From positions 1-44,968 of the forward strand of contig DRFO01000029.1 in NCBI GenBank assembly GCA_011050525.1: DNA of 44,968 bases, in the 5' to 3' direction. This DNA comes from Halopseudomonas xinjiangensis. GTDB taxonomy: Bacteria; Pseudomonadota; Gammaproteobacteria; Pseudomonadales; Pseudomonadaceae. Below the pieces are notes generated by a model that saw nothing but the letters and a program-made list of their open reading frames with translations, ran no database searches and was not told the origin of the DNA. Numbering within the stretch: position 1 is the first letter of the stretch; every line of letters starts with the position of its first letter. The position numbers and the translations under genes were made by a program. Shown here one piece after another: positions 9,353 to 18,246 of this stretch.

Positions 9353-9470
9353 CTATTGCGCCGCTCGGTTCTGGCAAGTTTCCAGTAGGTCTTCCAGTTG
9401 GCGGTAGCGCCAGAACTGATGGTCACTGCGCAGGGAAAAGGTGTGGATAGGTACTATAGTGGTTGAAAGC
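9353..9470 (-). pseudogene. Possible C-terminal remnant of a lost gene
   Basis: On the minus strand a short frame ending at a TAG (9353-9355) reads ...PIHTFSLRSDHQFWRYR..., followed by QLEDLLETCQNRAAQ. The composition looks protein-like (HTFS, FWRYRQLEDLL) and is vaguely reminiscent of C-termini of polysaccharide deacetylases. No start or upstream domain remains before the DUF6152 gene. It may be a deletion scar or a chance frame. Confidence 0.3.
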
Positions 9471-9526
9471 TGCTTCGACCTGAAGGCAGCACATCCGCCA
9501 CTGCCATGACAACAGGAGCAATCGAT

Positions 9527-9913
9527 ATGACCTCTAAGTCACTAGCCATCCGAGCGTTAGGTATGGCTGCACTCGCAGCGCTGCTTGCCGCTCCAGCCAT
9601 CGCCCACCACGGCTGGTCATGGGCCGAGTCGGAGCAAATGGAGCTGACCGGCACCGTCAGTAAAGTACAGATTGCACCGCCCCATCCCTGGCTGGACGTC
9701 GAGGCGGAGGACGGGCTCTGGCGGGTCGAGCTGGGCAATCCGAATCAGACTGAAAGAGCCGGATTCGAGGAAGGATCAGCCAACCCGGGCGATGACATCA
9801 CCGCAGTCGGCAACCGCACCCAGGACCAATCCGAGAAGCGCATGAAGGCTGTGCAGATCACCGTGGGCGATCAGACCTACGATATCTATCCCGAGCGCAT
9901 CCAGAAGCAATAG
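9527..9913 (+). CDS. DUF6152 family periplasmic protein
   Basis: This is a 128-residue protein with an alanine-rich signal peptide that ends near APAIAHHGW. The mature part starts with the HHGW motif and continues with a beta-rich domain (MELTGTVSKVQI, PHPWLDVEAEDG, WRVELGNP), typical of the DUF6152 family. The function of the family is unknown. The start at 9527 has AGGAG 8 nt upstream; the in-frame ATG at 9506 lacks this. The next gene begins 5 nt after the stop, so they are likely one unit. Confidence 0.8.
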   Translation: MTSKSLAIRALGMAALAALLAAPAIAHHGWSWAESEQMELTGTVSKVQIAPPHPWLDVEAEDGLWRVELGNPNQTERAGFEEGSANPGDDITAVGNRTQDQSEKRMKAVQITVGDQTYDIYPERIQKQ

Positions 9914-9918
9914 GCATA

Positions 9919-10392
9919 GTGCCTGAGCTCTGGGCCACGTTAGCGGCGCTGCCGCCTGCTGTTTTTCTGCAGCAGTCCAGCGTGGCCTACCTGCTGGTCA
10001 ATGCAGCGCATATCGCCTCGCTGGCTATGCTGGTGGGCACCATGGTGTCACTTGATCTGCGTCTGCTCGGAGCCTTTCGCACCGTCCCGCTGGCGGTGAT
10101 CGGGCCTTTTCTGTCGCGCATGGCTGCGGGCGGACTGATACTGGCGGTACTGACCGGCGCGTGGCTATTCTCCGTAAATGCGACCGAATATGTCAGCAAC
10201 ACGGCGTTCCTGGCCAAGTTATGTCTGGTAGGTCTTGGGGTGCTTAATGCCGTTTGGCTTCATACTCGCGGCAACTGGGCGCTGGCGCTTGATAAAGGCC
10301 AAGCCAGCCCCGCCGTGAGACTCCATGCCGCCCTGTCTCTCGGAGTATGGCTGGGTGCCGTCGTGGCAGGGCGCTGGATTGGTTTTTTGTAA
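9919..10392 (+). CDS. Small polytopic membrane protein (DUF6644/DUF2214-like)
   Basis: This 157-residue protein has about four hydrophobic helices (around residues 25-45, 60-85, 95-112 and 132-155), with histidines near helix ends such as NAAHIASLAML and RLHAALSLG. It starts with GTG, 5 nt after the DUF6152 stop, and the ribosome site is weak, so translational coupling is likely. Its pairing with DUF6152 is recalled from other Pseudomonas genomes and would need confirming. The hydrophobic layout recalls cytochrome-b-like or CopD-like small proteins, but no cofactor is proven. Confidence 0.65.
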   Translation: MPELWATLAALPPAVFLQQSSVAYLLVNAAHIASLAMLVGTMVSLDLRLLGAFRTVPLAVIGPFLSRMAAGGLILAVLTGAWLFSVNATEYVSNTAFLAKLCLVGLGVLNAVWLHTRGNWALALDKGQASPAVRLHAALSLGVWLGAVVAGRWIGFL

Positions 10393-10433
10393 TAAAGAGG
10401 AGCTGGCTGATGGCATTGCTTACCCAGCCTCTG

Positions 10434-11099
10434 TCAAAAAACTTGATCCCAGTCCTCTGCATCGACAAAACCCAGCACCTTCGCATCTGGTTCCTGTGCG
10501 GGTTTCACCAGAAACCAGGATGCTGCGTAATTGGGTGTTTCGCTGGAGTAGCCTAGCGCGTCTTCGAAGTCATCCTTGCAGCTGCTGTGAGTAACCAGAA
10601 TCAGATTTCGGTCGGGACGCTTGTGCGCCAGGGCATCTCGCAACAGCGTTCCCTCCTTGCGGCACTCGTAAAGCCATTCCTGGCTAACGGAGGCTGACCC
10701 GAAAACAATGTTGGCGGTCTGAGTGGTGCGCGCCAGAGGACTATGGAATATGTCGGCATTATCCAGTCCAAGCTGTTCATATTGCTTTCCCAACGCATAA
10801 CCCATCGGGACGGAGCGTGCGGTTATGCCGCCTGGGTCGTCATTCAGGCAGGGCGCATCGGCACGGTCGCAGCGTTCCAGATGCCGAATAACCGTTATCA
10901 CCTCCCCCGTCTTCCAGCTGGACTTCAGCACCGCTACATCAGGGTCGCCTGGGACCGAGAGATCGGGCATGGACGGCGACAGAAATAAATAGATGCCCAG
11001 CCCTATCAGCCCAAGACCAGCCAGCCCCACCATGGTTAATTTTTTTCTCTGCTCACCGAGCCGGCCTAGGCGGGACGCTTCAGGCTTCGTTTTTGTCAT
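10434..11099 (-). CDS. Membrane-anchored histidine phosphatase family protein
   Basis: This protein is 221 residues from ATG 11099. A cytoplasmic N-terminus is followed by one hydrophobic segment (about TMVGLAGLGLIGLGIYLFL), then a phosphatase domain. The catalytic RH motif is seen as VIRHLERCD, and the second conserved histidine as LVTHSSCKDDF; HSPLARTTQTA matches the family's middle motif. The layout resembles periplasmic Ais/PmrG-type phosphatases, though the substrate is unknown. Longer in-frame starts (to 11240) are disfavoured because an AGGA lies just before 11099. It faces the DUF6644-like gene tail to tail. Confidence 0.8.
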   Translation of the reverse strand: MTKTKPEASRLGRLGEQRKKLTMVGLAGLGLIGLGIYLFLSPSMPDLSVPGDPDVAVLKSSWKTGEVITVIRHLERCDRADAPCLNDDPGGITARSVPMGYALGKQYEQLGLDNADIFHSPLARTTQTANIVFGSASVSQEWLYECRKEGTLLRDALAHKRPDRNLILVTHSSCKDDFEDALGYSSETPNYAASWFLVKPAQEPDAKVLGFVDAEDWDQVF

Positions 11100-11352
11100 T
11101 AATCTGATCCTAGAGTCTGACGAGGTAGTCGGTCGAACCGCGCCAGCCATTAAACCGCGATCAGGTGACACTTTAGTGTCAGCGCGCCGCTTTTGGTCTG
11201 GACTAAAACAGAGCGATACTTTATAGGATCGATATACCAACGCCAGGAGCGCATAGGCCGCACCTGCAACAAATTATTTCAACACCCACATACCTAGTTC
11301 GACTAGCGACAATGGCTGGGCAAGTTCAGCTCATCCCGGCCAGACGGGGCCG

Positions 11353-11598
11353 CTAAGCAACTTCAGACATTGACCCCAGACTGAGGGTTTGCGGCTGCGG
11401 CTGCACTACCGGACATAGAGATTGTATTTCCAGCTCCAGATTCTGGAGATGAAGTTGCATGCACCGGTGGGAGATAAGCACTGCACGATCAGTCGGGGTT
11501 TTTTTCAAGGCTTGCTCACCCATCTGGATAAACCATTTCACCTTGTCGATCCGACCCTGCAAATAATCGATATCCTGTACGTCATTCACGATAAGCAT
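11353..11598 (-). CDS. Small hypothetical protein, 81 residues
   Basis: Not recognised. The protein has a helical N-terminal two thirds (DIDYLQGRIDKVKWFIQMGE, then HLQNLELEIQSL) and a Gln/Pro-rich tail. There is no signal peptide or membrane segment. A good ribosome site (GGGAG, about 7 nt before the ATG on the minus strand) supports translation. It stands alone between the phosphatase gene and the ZIP-like gene. It could be a small adaptor or a regulator; nothing in the sequence decides this. Confidence 0.55.
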   Translation of the reverse strand: MLIVNDVQDIDYLQGRIDKVKWFIQMGEQALKKTPTDRAVLISHRCMQLHLQNLELEIQSLCPVVQPQPQTLSLGSMSEVA

Positions 11599-11811
11599 GT
11601 CTTTCTCCCTTTCATAATCAGTACAAACGACTGTCCTTGTATTGCCTACTACCCGGCCGGCAGATACCCGTTACCCAAACAGGCGTTCAGGTCCTTTCAA
11701 CCTAGTATCGCCCGGCCAAAAAGGAAATATCAGTTAGCTATATCGACCGTGGTGTACAGGGGTCTGCGTTATATTCCGCATCGTCCAGCGATGGCTGGTG
11801 TTGGGTGGGAC

Positions 11812-12531
11812 TCAGGCCGCGAGAAGAACCAGCGCATAACCAAAGGCGCCAATGAGGAAGGCACTGAATCGGCTCTCACGTTCTTCCGGCAGCTCTTCCT
11901 TCATTACCGTCAGGATGACGCTACCCGCAAGTATTGCCGTCCAGGCAGAAATCGCCAGTTCGGAAATTTCCCAGGTGACTCCCAGCCACCAGCCAACCAG
12001 CAAAGCTGCAGCCAGTACCCAGCGGCCCTGCCTGTCGAATTGCTTCAGATGGTCCTGTTCGAGACTGAAATCATTCACCAGGAAATGCAGAGCCATGGCG
12101 ACAGTGAACCACAGCAAGCTGGCCGGCCCATCTGCTTCGCGATGGGTAAGAAGATAACCTATCAGGATGTTGTAAAGCGCGAACGATACGATGTGCAGCC
12201 AGAACACGCCACCATGCGTTTGAGCTTCCTCTGGCAGGCGCCGCCGATGCTGCCTGACCATTCGCTCCAGACCGTAAAACACTATCAGGCCGCTTAGAGC
12301 CAGCAGATAGGCATGATGTTCCAGATAGGACAGAATCTCGGAGTCCTGGTTATCAACGATCCGCTGGCCCCGGGCAATTTCCGGCAAAAGATGAATGAAT
12401 ACGTAGGACACGGAAACGCCGCCCGCCAGCGAGAGCCAGCGGCTACGGGGTTTGCTATTAAGGAATTTCAGTTTTCCGGAAAAAAAGTGAACCAGTATCA
12501 GAACAGCGGCAGCGACAAAGGTGGCTAACAT
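11812..12531 (-). CDS. ZIP-like polytopic membrane protein
   Basis: This 239-residue protein has about seven to eight membrane helices. Features reminiscent of the ZIP metal-transporter fold are the helix motif YVFIHLLPEI, the polar helix motif MALHFLVNDFSLEQDH and a late MKEELPEERES loop. The classic ZIP HNxxxEG signature is not present in standard form, so transport of zinc or iron is only a possibility. A cytoplasmic basic/acidic loop lies near RMVRQHRRRLPEEAQ. It appears to be transcribed alone. Confidence 0.6.
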   Translation of the reverse strand: MLATFVAAAVLILVHFFSGKLKFLNSKPRSRWLSLAGGVSVSYVFIHLLPEIARGQRIVDNQDSEILSYLEHHAYLLALSGLIVFYGLERMVRQHRRRLPEEAQTHGGVFWLHIVSFALYNILIGYLLTHREADGPASLLWFTVAMALHFLVNDFSLEQDHLKQFDRQGRWVLAAALLVGWWLGVTWEISELAISAWTAILAGSVILTVMKEELPEERESRFSAFLIGAFGYALVLLAA

Positions 12532-12643
12532 GATGAAGGGGTCTTTTTTCAGGCTATGTCAGTGGGACCGTCCGATTAAACGAGGGTTCGACAACAGTCA
12601 GAACTGGGCGCCGCACCGCAGTCTCATCGAGACCGGACGCCAA

Positions 12644-13048
12644 CTATTTGCTGTAACCCGCAGGCCACTCCTCGTCGCGATTCAGCCCGTCCCCATAGGC
12701 CAGCCATGGCACTTCGTGGGACGTCCAGATATGTCCTGCCGGCGTGGCTCCAGGATCGTCATCCAGCGTAGCGACCCGTACTATCACATAGGCAAGCCCT
12801 TCCTTTTCGGCAGCCAGTTGGGTTCCGCAGCGGCTGCAGAAATGCCGTACCTTGCCCGCAGAGGATTCAAAATGGCCAAGCAGCTCTTCGCCGCGCAGCC
12901 AGCGAAAGTGCTCAAGCCGCACGCCAGCCCCGCTGTTGAACGCTGCGGCATGTGCCTTGCGACAGGTTTTGCACGAGCAATGGCGGATAGGCGTATCGAG
13001 GCTATCTACTTCATAGCCGATGGCGCCGCACAGGCAACTTCCTTGCAT
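12644..13048 (-). CDS. GFA-family zinc protein
   Basis: This 134-residue protein carries the cysteine pattern of the glutathione-dependent formaldehyde-activating (GFA) fold: GSCLCGAIGY at the N-terminus, HCSCKTCRKAH in the middle and FCSRCGTQL later. These cysteines are expected to bind two zinc sites. The start at 13048 is preferred over 13093 because GAGGAAA lies about 9 nt upstream and the domain begins immediately. Many members have no proven role in formaldehyde metabolism, and no formaldehyde genes are adjacent. It probably acts in the cytosol. Confidence 0.85.
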   Translation of the reverse strand: MQGSCLCGAIGYEVDSLDTPIRHCSCKTCRKAHAAAFNSGAGVRLEHFRWLRGEELLGHFESSAGKVRHFCSRCGTQLAAEKEGLAYVIVRVATLDDDPGATPAGHIWTSHEVPWLAYGDGLNRDEEWPAGYSK

Positions 13049-13152
13049 CGGATTTTTCCTCGGGAATAAACAGTTGAGCATAGCAAACCGCACAGAGCGC
13101 CCGGATTTGCCGATTTATCGGCAGCACGCCAGCTGTCGCGACCGGCGAGAGC

Positions 13153-13587
13153 TCACAGCAGAAACATGCCTTTGGAGCACAACACCAGAAGCACGGCCAG
13201 CAACAGCACGCTTACATTGAGCCAGTACGTGCCGCGCTCACCCAGAATTCCGCTCCGGCGCAGGAAAGCAAGTGCCACGTAATGAAGAAGGATAAGCGCT
13301 GCCAGCAGCAGTTTCAGGCTGAGAAACAACGAAAAAGTACTGGCGAACGGATCAAGCAGATAACTGCGATATGGCCATACCAACGCCAGACCCACTCCAT
13401 ATAGTAACAACCCGGCCCAGTGGATAACGTCCTGGGCACGCTTTTTGATAGCCTGTCTGGCCGTTTCGACGGGCTCTGCGCTCATGTTGCGTGTAGCCGG
13501 CCACAGAATAACGACCTGGAAAAACAGAGTACCGATAAACGCAATGGTTGCCAGAAGATGGAGCGATTTAAGCGTAACGTAGGTCAT
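13153..13587 (-). CDS. CopD-like small membrane protein
   Basis: This protein is about 144 residues with four predicted membrane helices: near residues 5-25 (LKSLHLLATIAFIGTLFF), 50-70, 80-105 and 115-135. The first-helix histidine in SLHLLA and the later IHWAGLLLYG histidine recall CopD/DUF2269-type proteins, which may bind heme or copper. Start 13587 is chosen because helix one follows directly; Met codons at 13617 and 13635 are alternatives with no better ribosome site. Function is not established. Confidence 0.6.
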   Translation of the reverse strand: MTYVTLKSLHLLATIAFIGTLFFQVVILWPATRNMSAEPVETARQAIKKRAQDVIHWAGLLLYGVGLALVWPYRSYLLDPFASTFSLFLSLKLLLAALILLHYVALAFLRRSGILGERGTYWLNVSVLLLAVLLVLCSKGMFLL

Positions 13588-13736
13588 GTCCGATCCGCAG
13601 TGGTAAAAGGACATCAGCATACCGCAACATGTCATTGAAGGCAGCGCTGGGCCTACTCCAATCGCCTTCGGCCTCTACCTTTGGCATTATCTGCCCTTGG
13701 GCAAACCTCTTCAAATAGCCAACCCTGGGAATAGCG

Positions 13737-14528
13737 ATGATGGCGTGGCGCAAAAGCGTAGTGTTAACGGTTCTACTCTGGCTGGCGACGCCGCTGATCA
13801 GCATGGCAGATCAACCGTTGACGCTGGTCGCGGCATCGGATCTGCGATACGCGCTCGATGAGATCCTCGACCGCTGGCACCTGGACAATCCGGACAGCCC
13901 GGTGCGAGTGATCTATGGCTCATCAGGTCGCTTTGCCACGCAGATTCGCCAGGGTGCGCCCTTTGATCTGTACCTGTCGGCTGACATTGCCTACACCGAA
14001 GCGCTTTACCGCGAAAACCTGACGGCAGGCCCACCACGCCCCTATGCCAGCGGACGACTTGTGTTATGGAGCCGGGATGCTTCGCTGAGCGAAGCAGGCA
14101 TCCAGGCCCTGGCTAGCAACCCGCCACAGCGGTTGGCAATCGCCAGACCGACCCATGCGCCTTACGGGGACCGGGCGCGGCAGGCAATGCAAACGCTGGG
14201 CATCTGGTCTGCGCTCGAACCCCGGCTGGTCTACGGGGAAAACATAGCGCACACGGCGCAGATGGCGCAGTCGGGCGCGGCCGATGCCGCCATCATCGCC
14301 CTGTCGCTGGCTTTGCATCCAACGATGCAAAAAAGTGGGCACTTCAGTCCCGTTGATTCGTCCCTGCATGCGCCCCTGGAACAGGCCCTGGTACTGACCC
14401 GTCAGGCAGCAGACAAGCCTGCGGCCTGGCTGCTGGCTGATTTCATTCTGGGCCCTGCGGCCAGGACAGTCTTTACCCAATACGGTTTTGGAGTGCCGTC
14501 ATTCGCTGAAAAGCTGCCCCAGCCCTGA
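13737..14528 (+). CDS. modA: Molybdate-binding periplasmic protein ModA
   Basis: This is a 263-residue protein with a signal peptide (cleavage near LISMADQ). Its ModA-type substrate-binding fold begins TLVAASDLRYALDEI, with the ASDL motif that contacts the oxyanion, and continues with YGSSGRFATQI and LYLSAD. It captures molybdate (possibly tungstate) in the periplasm and passes it to ModBC. A GGGAAT site precedes the double ATG at 13737/13740. modB follows after 49 nt. I looked for a ModE box upstream and found none convincing. Confidence 0.92.
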   Translation: MMAWRKSVVLTVLLWLATPLISMADQPLTLVAASDLRYALDEILDRWHLDNPDSPVRVIYGSSGRFATQIRQGAPFDLYLSADIAYTEALYRENLTAGPPRPYASGRLVLWSRDASLSEAGIQALASNPPQRLAIARPTHAPYGDRARQAMQTLGIWSALEPRLVYGENIAHTAQMAQSGAADAAIIALSLALHPTMQKSGHFSPVDSSLHAPLEQALVLTRQAADKPAAWLLADFILGPAARTVFTQYGFGVPSFAEKLPQP

Positions 14529-14577
14529 ACTGGCGCTATCATGTGCCCATGACATCATCCCCGCTCGCCCCTTCGCC

Positions 14578-15267
14578 ATGCTGACCATCACACCCGATGA
14601 CTGGATGGCCATCCGCGTCACGCTGCAGCTGTGTTTCTATACAACAGTCATTCTGATGATCATCAGCACACCGCTGGCGCTCTGGCTGGCTGACGGAAAC
14701 AGCCGCCTGCGCTCTGTGGTGCAGGCGCTGGTGGCCCTGCCCCTGGTGTTACCGCCCACCGTGCTGGGGTTTTATCTGTTGCTGGCCCTCGGACCCCAGG
14801 GCTGGATAGGCGGCACCCTCGAGCGCTTCGGACTGGACCATCTGGCTTTTTCCTTCAGTGGCATCCTGATCGGCTCGGTGATCTATTCGCTGCCCTTTGC
14901 GGTGCAGCCTTTGCAACAGGCCTTCCGGCAAATGGGACGCCGGCCCCATGAGGTCGCGCAGTCGCTTGGTGCTGGTCCCCTGGACCGCTTCATAAGCATT
15001 ACCCTGCCGCTGGCACGCAACGGATTCGTTATTGCTGCAACCCTTGCGTTTGCTCATACGCTGGGCGAGTTCGGCGTAATCCTGATGATCGGTGGCAGTA
15101 TTCCCGGTGAGACCCACGTGTTATCCACCACAATCTATTCACATGCCGAAGCGATGAACTACGCCGCCGCACACAGGCTTTCGCTGATGTTGCTGGCCGC
15201 CGCCTTTACCGTCCTGTTTATTGTCTACCTGGCCAATAGCCGCAAGCCTGTCGTGGTGCAACCATGA
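14578..15267 (+). CDS. modB: Molybdate ABC transporter permease ModB
   Basis: This is a 229-residue inner-membrane permease with about five to six helices. The ABC-permease EAA loop is visible as EVAQSLGAGPLDRFISITLP, where it docks with ModC. LVLPPTVLGFYLLL is typical of ModB. The start at 14578 matches the usual ModB N-terminus (an amphipathic stretch, then WMAIRVTLQL); longer frames upstream overlap modA and were not chosen. Its stop overlaps the modC start (ATGA), so the two are coupled. Confidence 0.92.
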   Translation: MLTITPDDWMAIRVTLQLCFYTTVILMIISTPLALWLADGNSRLRSVVQALVALPLVLPPTVLGFYLLLALGPQGWIGGTLERFGLDHLAFSFSGILIGSVIYSLPFAVQPLQQAFRQMGRRPHEVAQSLGAGPLDRFISITLPLARNGFVIAATLAFAHTLGEFGVILMIGGSIPGETHVLSTTIYSHAEAMNYAAAHRLSLMLLAAAFTVLFIVYLANSRKPVVVQP

Positions 15268-16328
15268 CGCTCAGCCTCCGGGCGCACGTGGCGCGTCCAG
15301 GCTTTCTACTCGATGTAAACGCCTGCCTGCCGACCCAGGGCGTCACGGCATTGTTCGGACGTTCCGGTTGCGGCAAGACCACTTTATTGCGCTTGATCGC
15401 CGGCCTTGACCGCCACTCTGGCAGCCAGGTGAACTTTGGCGAGCAGGTCTGGCAGAACGAGCACCACTTTGTTCCGCTGGAACGCCGACGGATCGGCATG
15501 GTTTTCCAGGAGTCGTCCCTGCTGTCGCACCTTGGCGTGCGGGACAATCTGCTCTATGGCTATCAACGCACCCCGCCAGCACTTCGCCGATTGGAGTTCG
15601 AAGATGCTTTGGATTTGCTCGGAATTCACGATCTGGTTGATCGGCGCGTCGATCAGCTATCCGGGGGGCAGCGCCAGCGTATTGCGTTGGGTCGAGCCCT
15701 GCTGAGCAGTCCGCAAATGCTATTGCTGGATGAGCCTTTATCGGCACTCGACAGCCAGAGCAAGCGCGACATTCTGCCCTACATTGAACGGTTGGCCGCC
15801 CATGCAGGTATCCCGGTCTTCTATGTTACCCACGCCGCAGACGAGATCGAGCGGCTGGCTGACAACATCGTTTTCATGCAGGCCGGGCGCGTAACCCATA
15901 TTGAAACGCTGCAACAGGCGCTGAATCGGCCCGACTCCCCCCTGTTTCAGGATGATGGGCCGGCAAGCGTGCTGCAGGGCAGACTGGAACCAGCCGGGGC
16001 GGATGGGCTCGGCGTGTTTCGTGCAGGAATGGTAACGCTGAAACTGGCAGGCATCGACGCTGCGACGTCCAGCGCCCGGTTACGTATCAGGGCTCGAGAT
16101 GTCAGCCTGGCACTGGACCCGCCACAGCGCATCAGCATCCTCAACCATCTACCAATGACCATAGAAAAACTGCACAAACCAGTGGCTGGCAAGGTCGTCG
16201 TACGGGGGCGGCTCGCCGGAGGGCAACCACTTCTGGCCGAGATCAGCGCCTGGTCCTGCACCGAGCTTGGGCTGGCTCCAGGGCTGGCGGTTCATGCCCT
16301 GATCAAGGCTGTCTCACTGTTCAATTGA
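15264..16328 (+). CDS. modC: Molybdate ABC transporter ATPase ModC
   Basis: This is a 354-residue ATPase. Walker A is GRSGCGKTT (from residue 32), the signature is LSGGQRQR, and Walker B is MLLLDEP followed by LSALD. The switch histidine is in FYVTHAADE. A C-terminal regulatory region of about 100 residues carries one MOP/TOBE-type domain (LRIRARDVSLAL and after) that binds oxyanion in ModC proteins. It powers uptake through ModB. Its end faces moaA tail to tail with only 36 nt between. Confidence 0.93.
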   Translation: MTLSLRAHVARPGFLLDVNACLPTQGVTALFGRSGCGKTTLLRLIAGLDRHSGSQVNFGEQVWQNEHHFVPLERRRIGMVFQESSLLSHLGVRDNLLYGYQRTPPALRRLEFEDALDLLGIHDLVDRRVDQLSGGQRQRIALGRALLSSPQMLLLDEPLSALDSQSKRDILPYIERLAAHAGIPVFYVTHAADEIERLADNIVFMQAGRVTHIETLQQALNRPDSPLFQDDGPASVLQGRLEPAGADGLGVFRAGMVTLKLAGIDAATSSARLRIRARDVSLALDPPQRISILNHLPMTIEKLHKPVAGKVVVRGRLAGGQPLLAEISAWSCTELGLAPGLAVHALIKAVSLFN

Positions 16329-16364
16329 AGCTGAACTGGAAACGGCTGGTAGCAACCCTGCGAT

Positions 16365-17360
16365 TCAGCCGCCCGAGGCGTTCATGAACCGAACGATCTG
16401 CACTTCACCGTCCACCGAAAAATCGTGGTGCGCGGGTTTATGCTGCAGCGCTTTGCCCAACGCCTGAAGAATCGGTGCATCGCTGGTTGGATGACGACGT
16501 ACCAACCCGCGCATATCGATTGAATTTTCCTGCCCAAGACACAACAGCAATCGGCCTTCTGCGGTCATGCGAACCCGGTTGCAGGTCGAGCAGAAATTAT
16601 GCGAATGGGGTGAAATGAAACCGATACGGCTGGCCGGGTAGCCTTCGACCCGCACGTATCGCGCCGGACCGCCGCTGCTCTCGGTACTGTCGATCAGTTG
16701 ATAGCGCTGCGCAATGGTTGCGCGCACTTCGTCGCTTGAGCAGAAGGATTCACCCCGTGAGCGACCGACATTCCCCAGCGGCATTTCTTCAATGAAACTG
16801 ATATCCAGTCCACGCTCCAGCGCATAATCCACCAGCGCTGGTACCTCATCGGCGTTGCGTCCTTTCATAACCACGACGTTCAGTTTGATGCGCTTGAAGC
16901 CAGCCTCGCGTGCTGCATCGATGCCGGCAAGCACCTGCTGCAGATCGCCGGTGCGGGTAATTGCCCTGAATTTTTCCGAATCAAGGCTATCAAGGCTGAT
17001 ATTGAGCCGTTGCACACCCGCGTCGGCCAGTGGCTTCGCCAGCCGGACCAGTTGCGATCCATTGGTGGTCATGACCAGCTCTTTCAAGCCCGGCAAGGCG
17101 GCGATTTGGGCACAGAGCCCGACGATTCCCTTGCGGACCAGAGGCTCACCGCCAGTCAGGCGAATCTTCTTCACTCCCTGTCCCACAAAAATGCCCGCCA
17201 GACGCTGGATTTCTTCGAGGGTCAACACCTGCTCGCGGGGGAGAAAGGTCATTTCTTCGGCCATGCAGTAAACACAGCGAAAATCACAGCGGTCGGTCAC
17301 CGACATGCGCACGTAATCTATACGTCGCCCTGAGCCATCTACCAGCTGCGTATCGACCAT
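16365..17360 (-). CDS. moaA: GTP 3',8-cyclase MoaA
   Basis: This is a 331-residue radical-SAM enzyme for the first step of molybdopterin synthesis. The N-terminal [4Fe-4S] cysteines are C25, C29 and C32 (CDFRCVYC). The C-terminal cluster ligands appear in FCSTCNRVR and LLLCLG, and the chain ends in the conserved double glycine. The SAM-binding TGGEPL motif is present. It works with MoaC to form cPMP. It lies 178 nt downstream of moaE on the same strand; that gap may hold its own promoter, but I could not define one. Confidence 0.95.
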   Translation of the reverse strand: MVDTQLVDGSGRRIDYVRMSVTDRCDFRCVYCMAEEMTFLPREQVLTLEEIQRLAGIFVGQGVKKIRLTGGEPLVRKGIVGLCAQIAALPGLKELVMTTNGSQLVRLAKPLADAGVQRLNISLDSLDSEKFRAITRTGDLQQVLAGIDAAREAGFKRIKLNVVVMKGRNADEVPALVDYALERGLDISFIEEMPLGNVGRSRGESFCSSDEVRATIAQRYQLIDSTESSGGPARYVRVEGYPASRIGFISPHSHNFCSTCNRVRMTAEGRLLLCLGQENSIDMRGLVRRHPTSDAPILQALGKALQHKPAHHDFSVDGEVQIVRFMNASGG

Positions 17361-17538
17361 CTGTCACTGCCCCCATCACTTATGACCTTAAAGCACCCAT
17401 GCACCAGGACGGACCCTGGCCGCTGCTTGCTGAAGAATCGTTGCATTTACTCGAGCATGGCACAAGCGCAGAAAGGTTGCCGCCCGTTCAGCCCGCCTTT
17501 TGTCTCCGACCCTGGCACCGGCCAATCGTGCCCGTATG

Positions 17539-17997
17539 TCAGGAACGGGGCGCCCATTTGTCCAGCGCTGTCTGATCCCCTTCACGGGCGTCGACCCAGC
17601 GGGGACCTTCAGCGGTGTCTTCCTTTTTCCAGAATGGCGCCCGGGTTTTCAAATAATCGATGATGAAGTGGCTCGCTTCAAAGGACGCAGAACGGTGGGC
17701 GGAGCTGACCCCGACAAAAACAATGGGTTCCCCCGGCTCCAGCTTGCCGACCCGGTGCACTACGTCCACACACGACAGCGGCCACCGTTCTTCCGCCTCC
17801 CTGACAATTTTCTGCAGAGCCTTCTCGGTCATTCCGGGGTAATGCTCCAGCAACATGCCCGCCACCTCTTGCCCGTCATTAAAGTCACGAACATAGCCGA
17901 CAAAACCGACCACCGCGCCGACGCCAAGCTGGTCGCGGTGCAACGCGTTGAGCAACTGGCCTGGATCAAAAATAGCGGTCTGCACCTGAACTGGCAT
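17539..17997 (-). CDS. moaE: Molybdopterin synthase large subunit MoaE
   Basis: This is a 152-residue protein with GAVVGFVGYVRDFNDG near the start, HRVGKLEPGE and the SAHR motif, and the active-site lysine region APFWKKED. With MoaD it converts cPMP to molybdopterin by adding the dithiolene sulfurs. The ATG directly follows the moaD TGA with no spacer, so translation is coupled. The chain is close to usual MoaE length. Confidence 0.95.
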   Translation of the reverse strand: MPVQVQTAIFDPGQLLNALHRDQLGVGAVVGFVGYVRDFNDGQEVAGMLLEHYPGMTEKALQKIVREAEERWPLSCVDVVHRVGKLEPGEPIVFVGVSSAHRSASFEASHFIIDYLKTRAPFWKKEDTAEGPRWVDAREGDQTALDKWAPRS

Positions 17998-18246
17998 TCA
18001 ACCTCCGGTTACCGGTGGAAAAAACGCGATCTCGTCGCCGTCTCTCAATGGCTCATCGAGATTGCAAAGTTCCTGATTGCGCGCACACATCAAGCGCGGC
18101 TCGGACAACAGAATCCACGGCTCTCCCCGGTCGACCAGTCGGTTGCGCAGGGCGCCCACCGTATCGAGGTGCTCATCCCAGTGCATATGCGCCTGATCCT
18201 GATTGAGCAGTTCCCGGTAACGGGCAAAAAACTGCACGGTGATCAC
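17998..18246 (-). CDS. moaD: Molybdopterin synthase sulfur carrier MoaD
   Basis: This is an 82-residue ubiquitin-fold protein ending in the required Gly-Gly (FFPPVTGG), which is thiocarboxylated to donate sulfur to MoaE. Early residues [12 protein letters not shown] are typical. It uses a GTG start that overlaps the moaC stop (GTGA), giving tight coupling in the order moaC-moaD-moaE. Confidence 0.94.
   Translation of the reverse strand: MITVQFFARYRELLNQDQAHMHWDEHLDTVGALRNRLVDRGEPWILLSEPRLMCARNQELCNLDEPLRDGDEIAFFPPVTGG

Noticed and set aside
13636..13736. ModE box ahead of modA
   Set aside because: No palindromic TATAT-type element was seen.
17361..17538. Molybdenum cofactor riboswitch ahead of moaA
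   Set aside because: No convincing conserved helices could be drawn by eye; a covariance-model search would be decisive.
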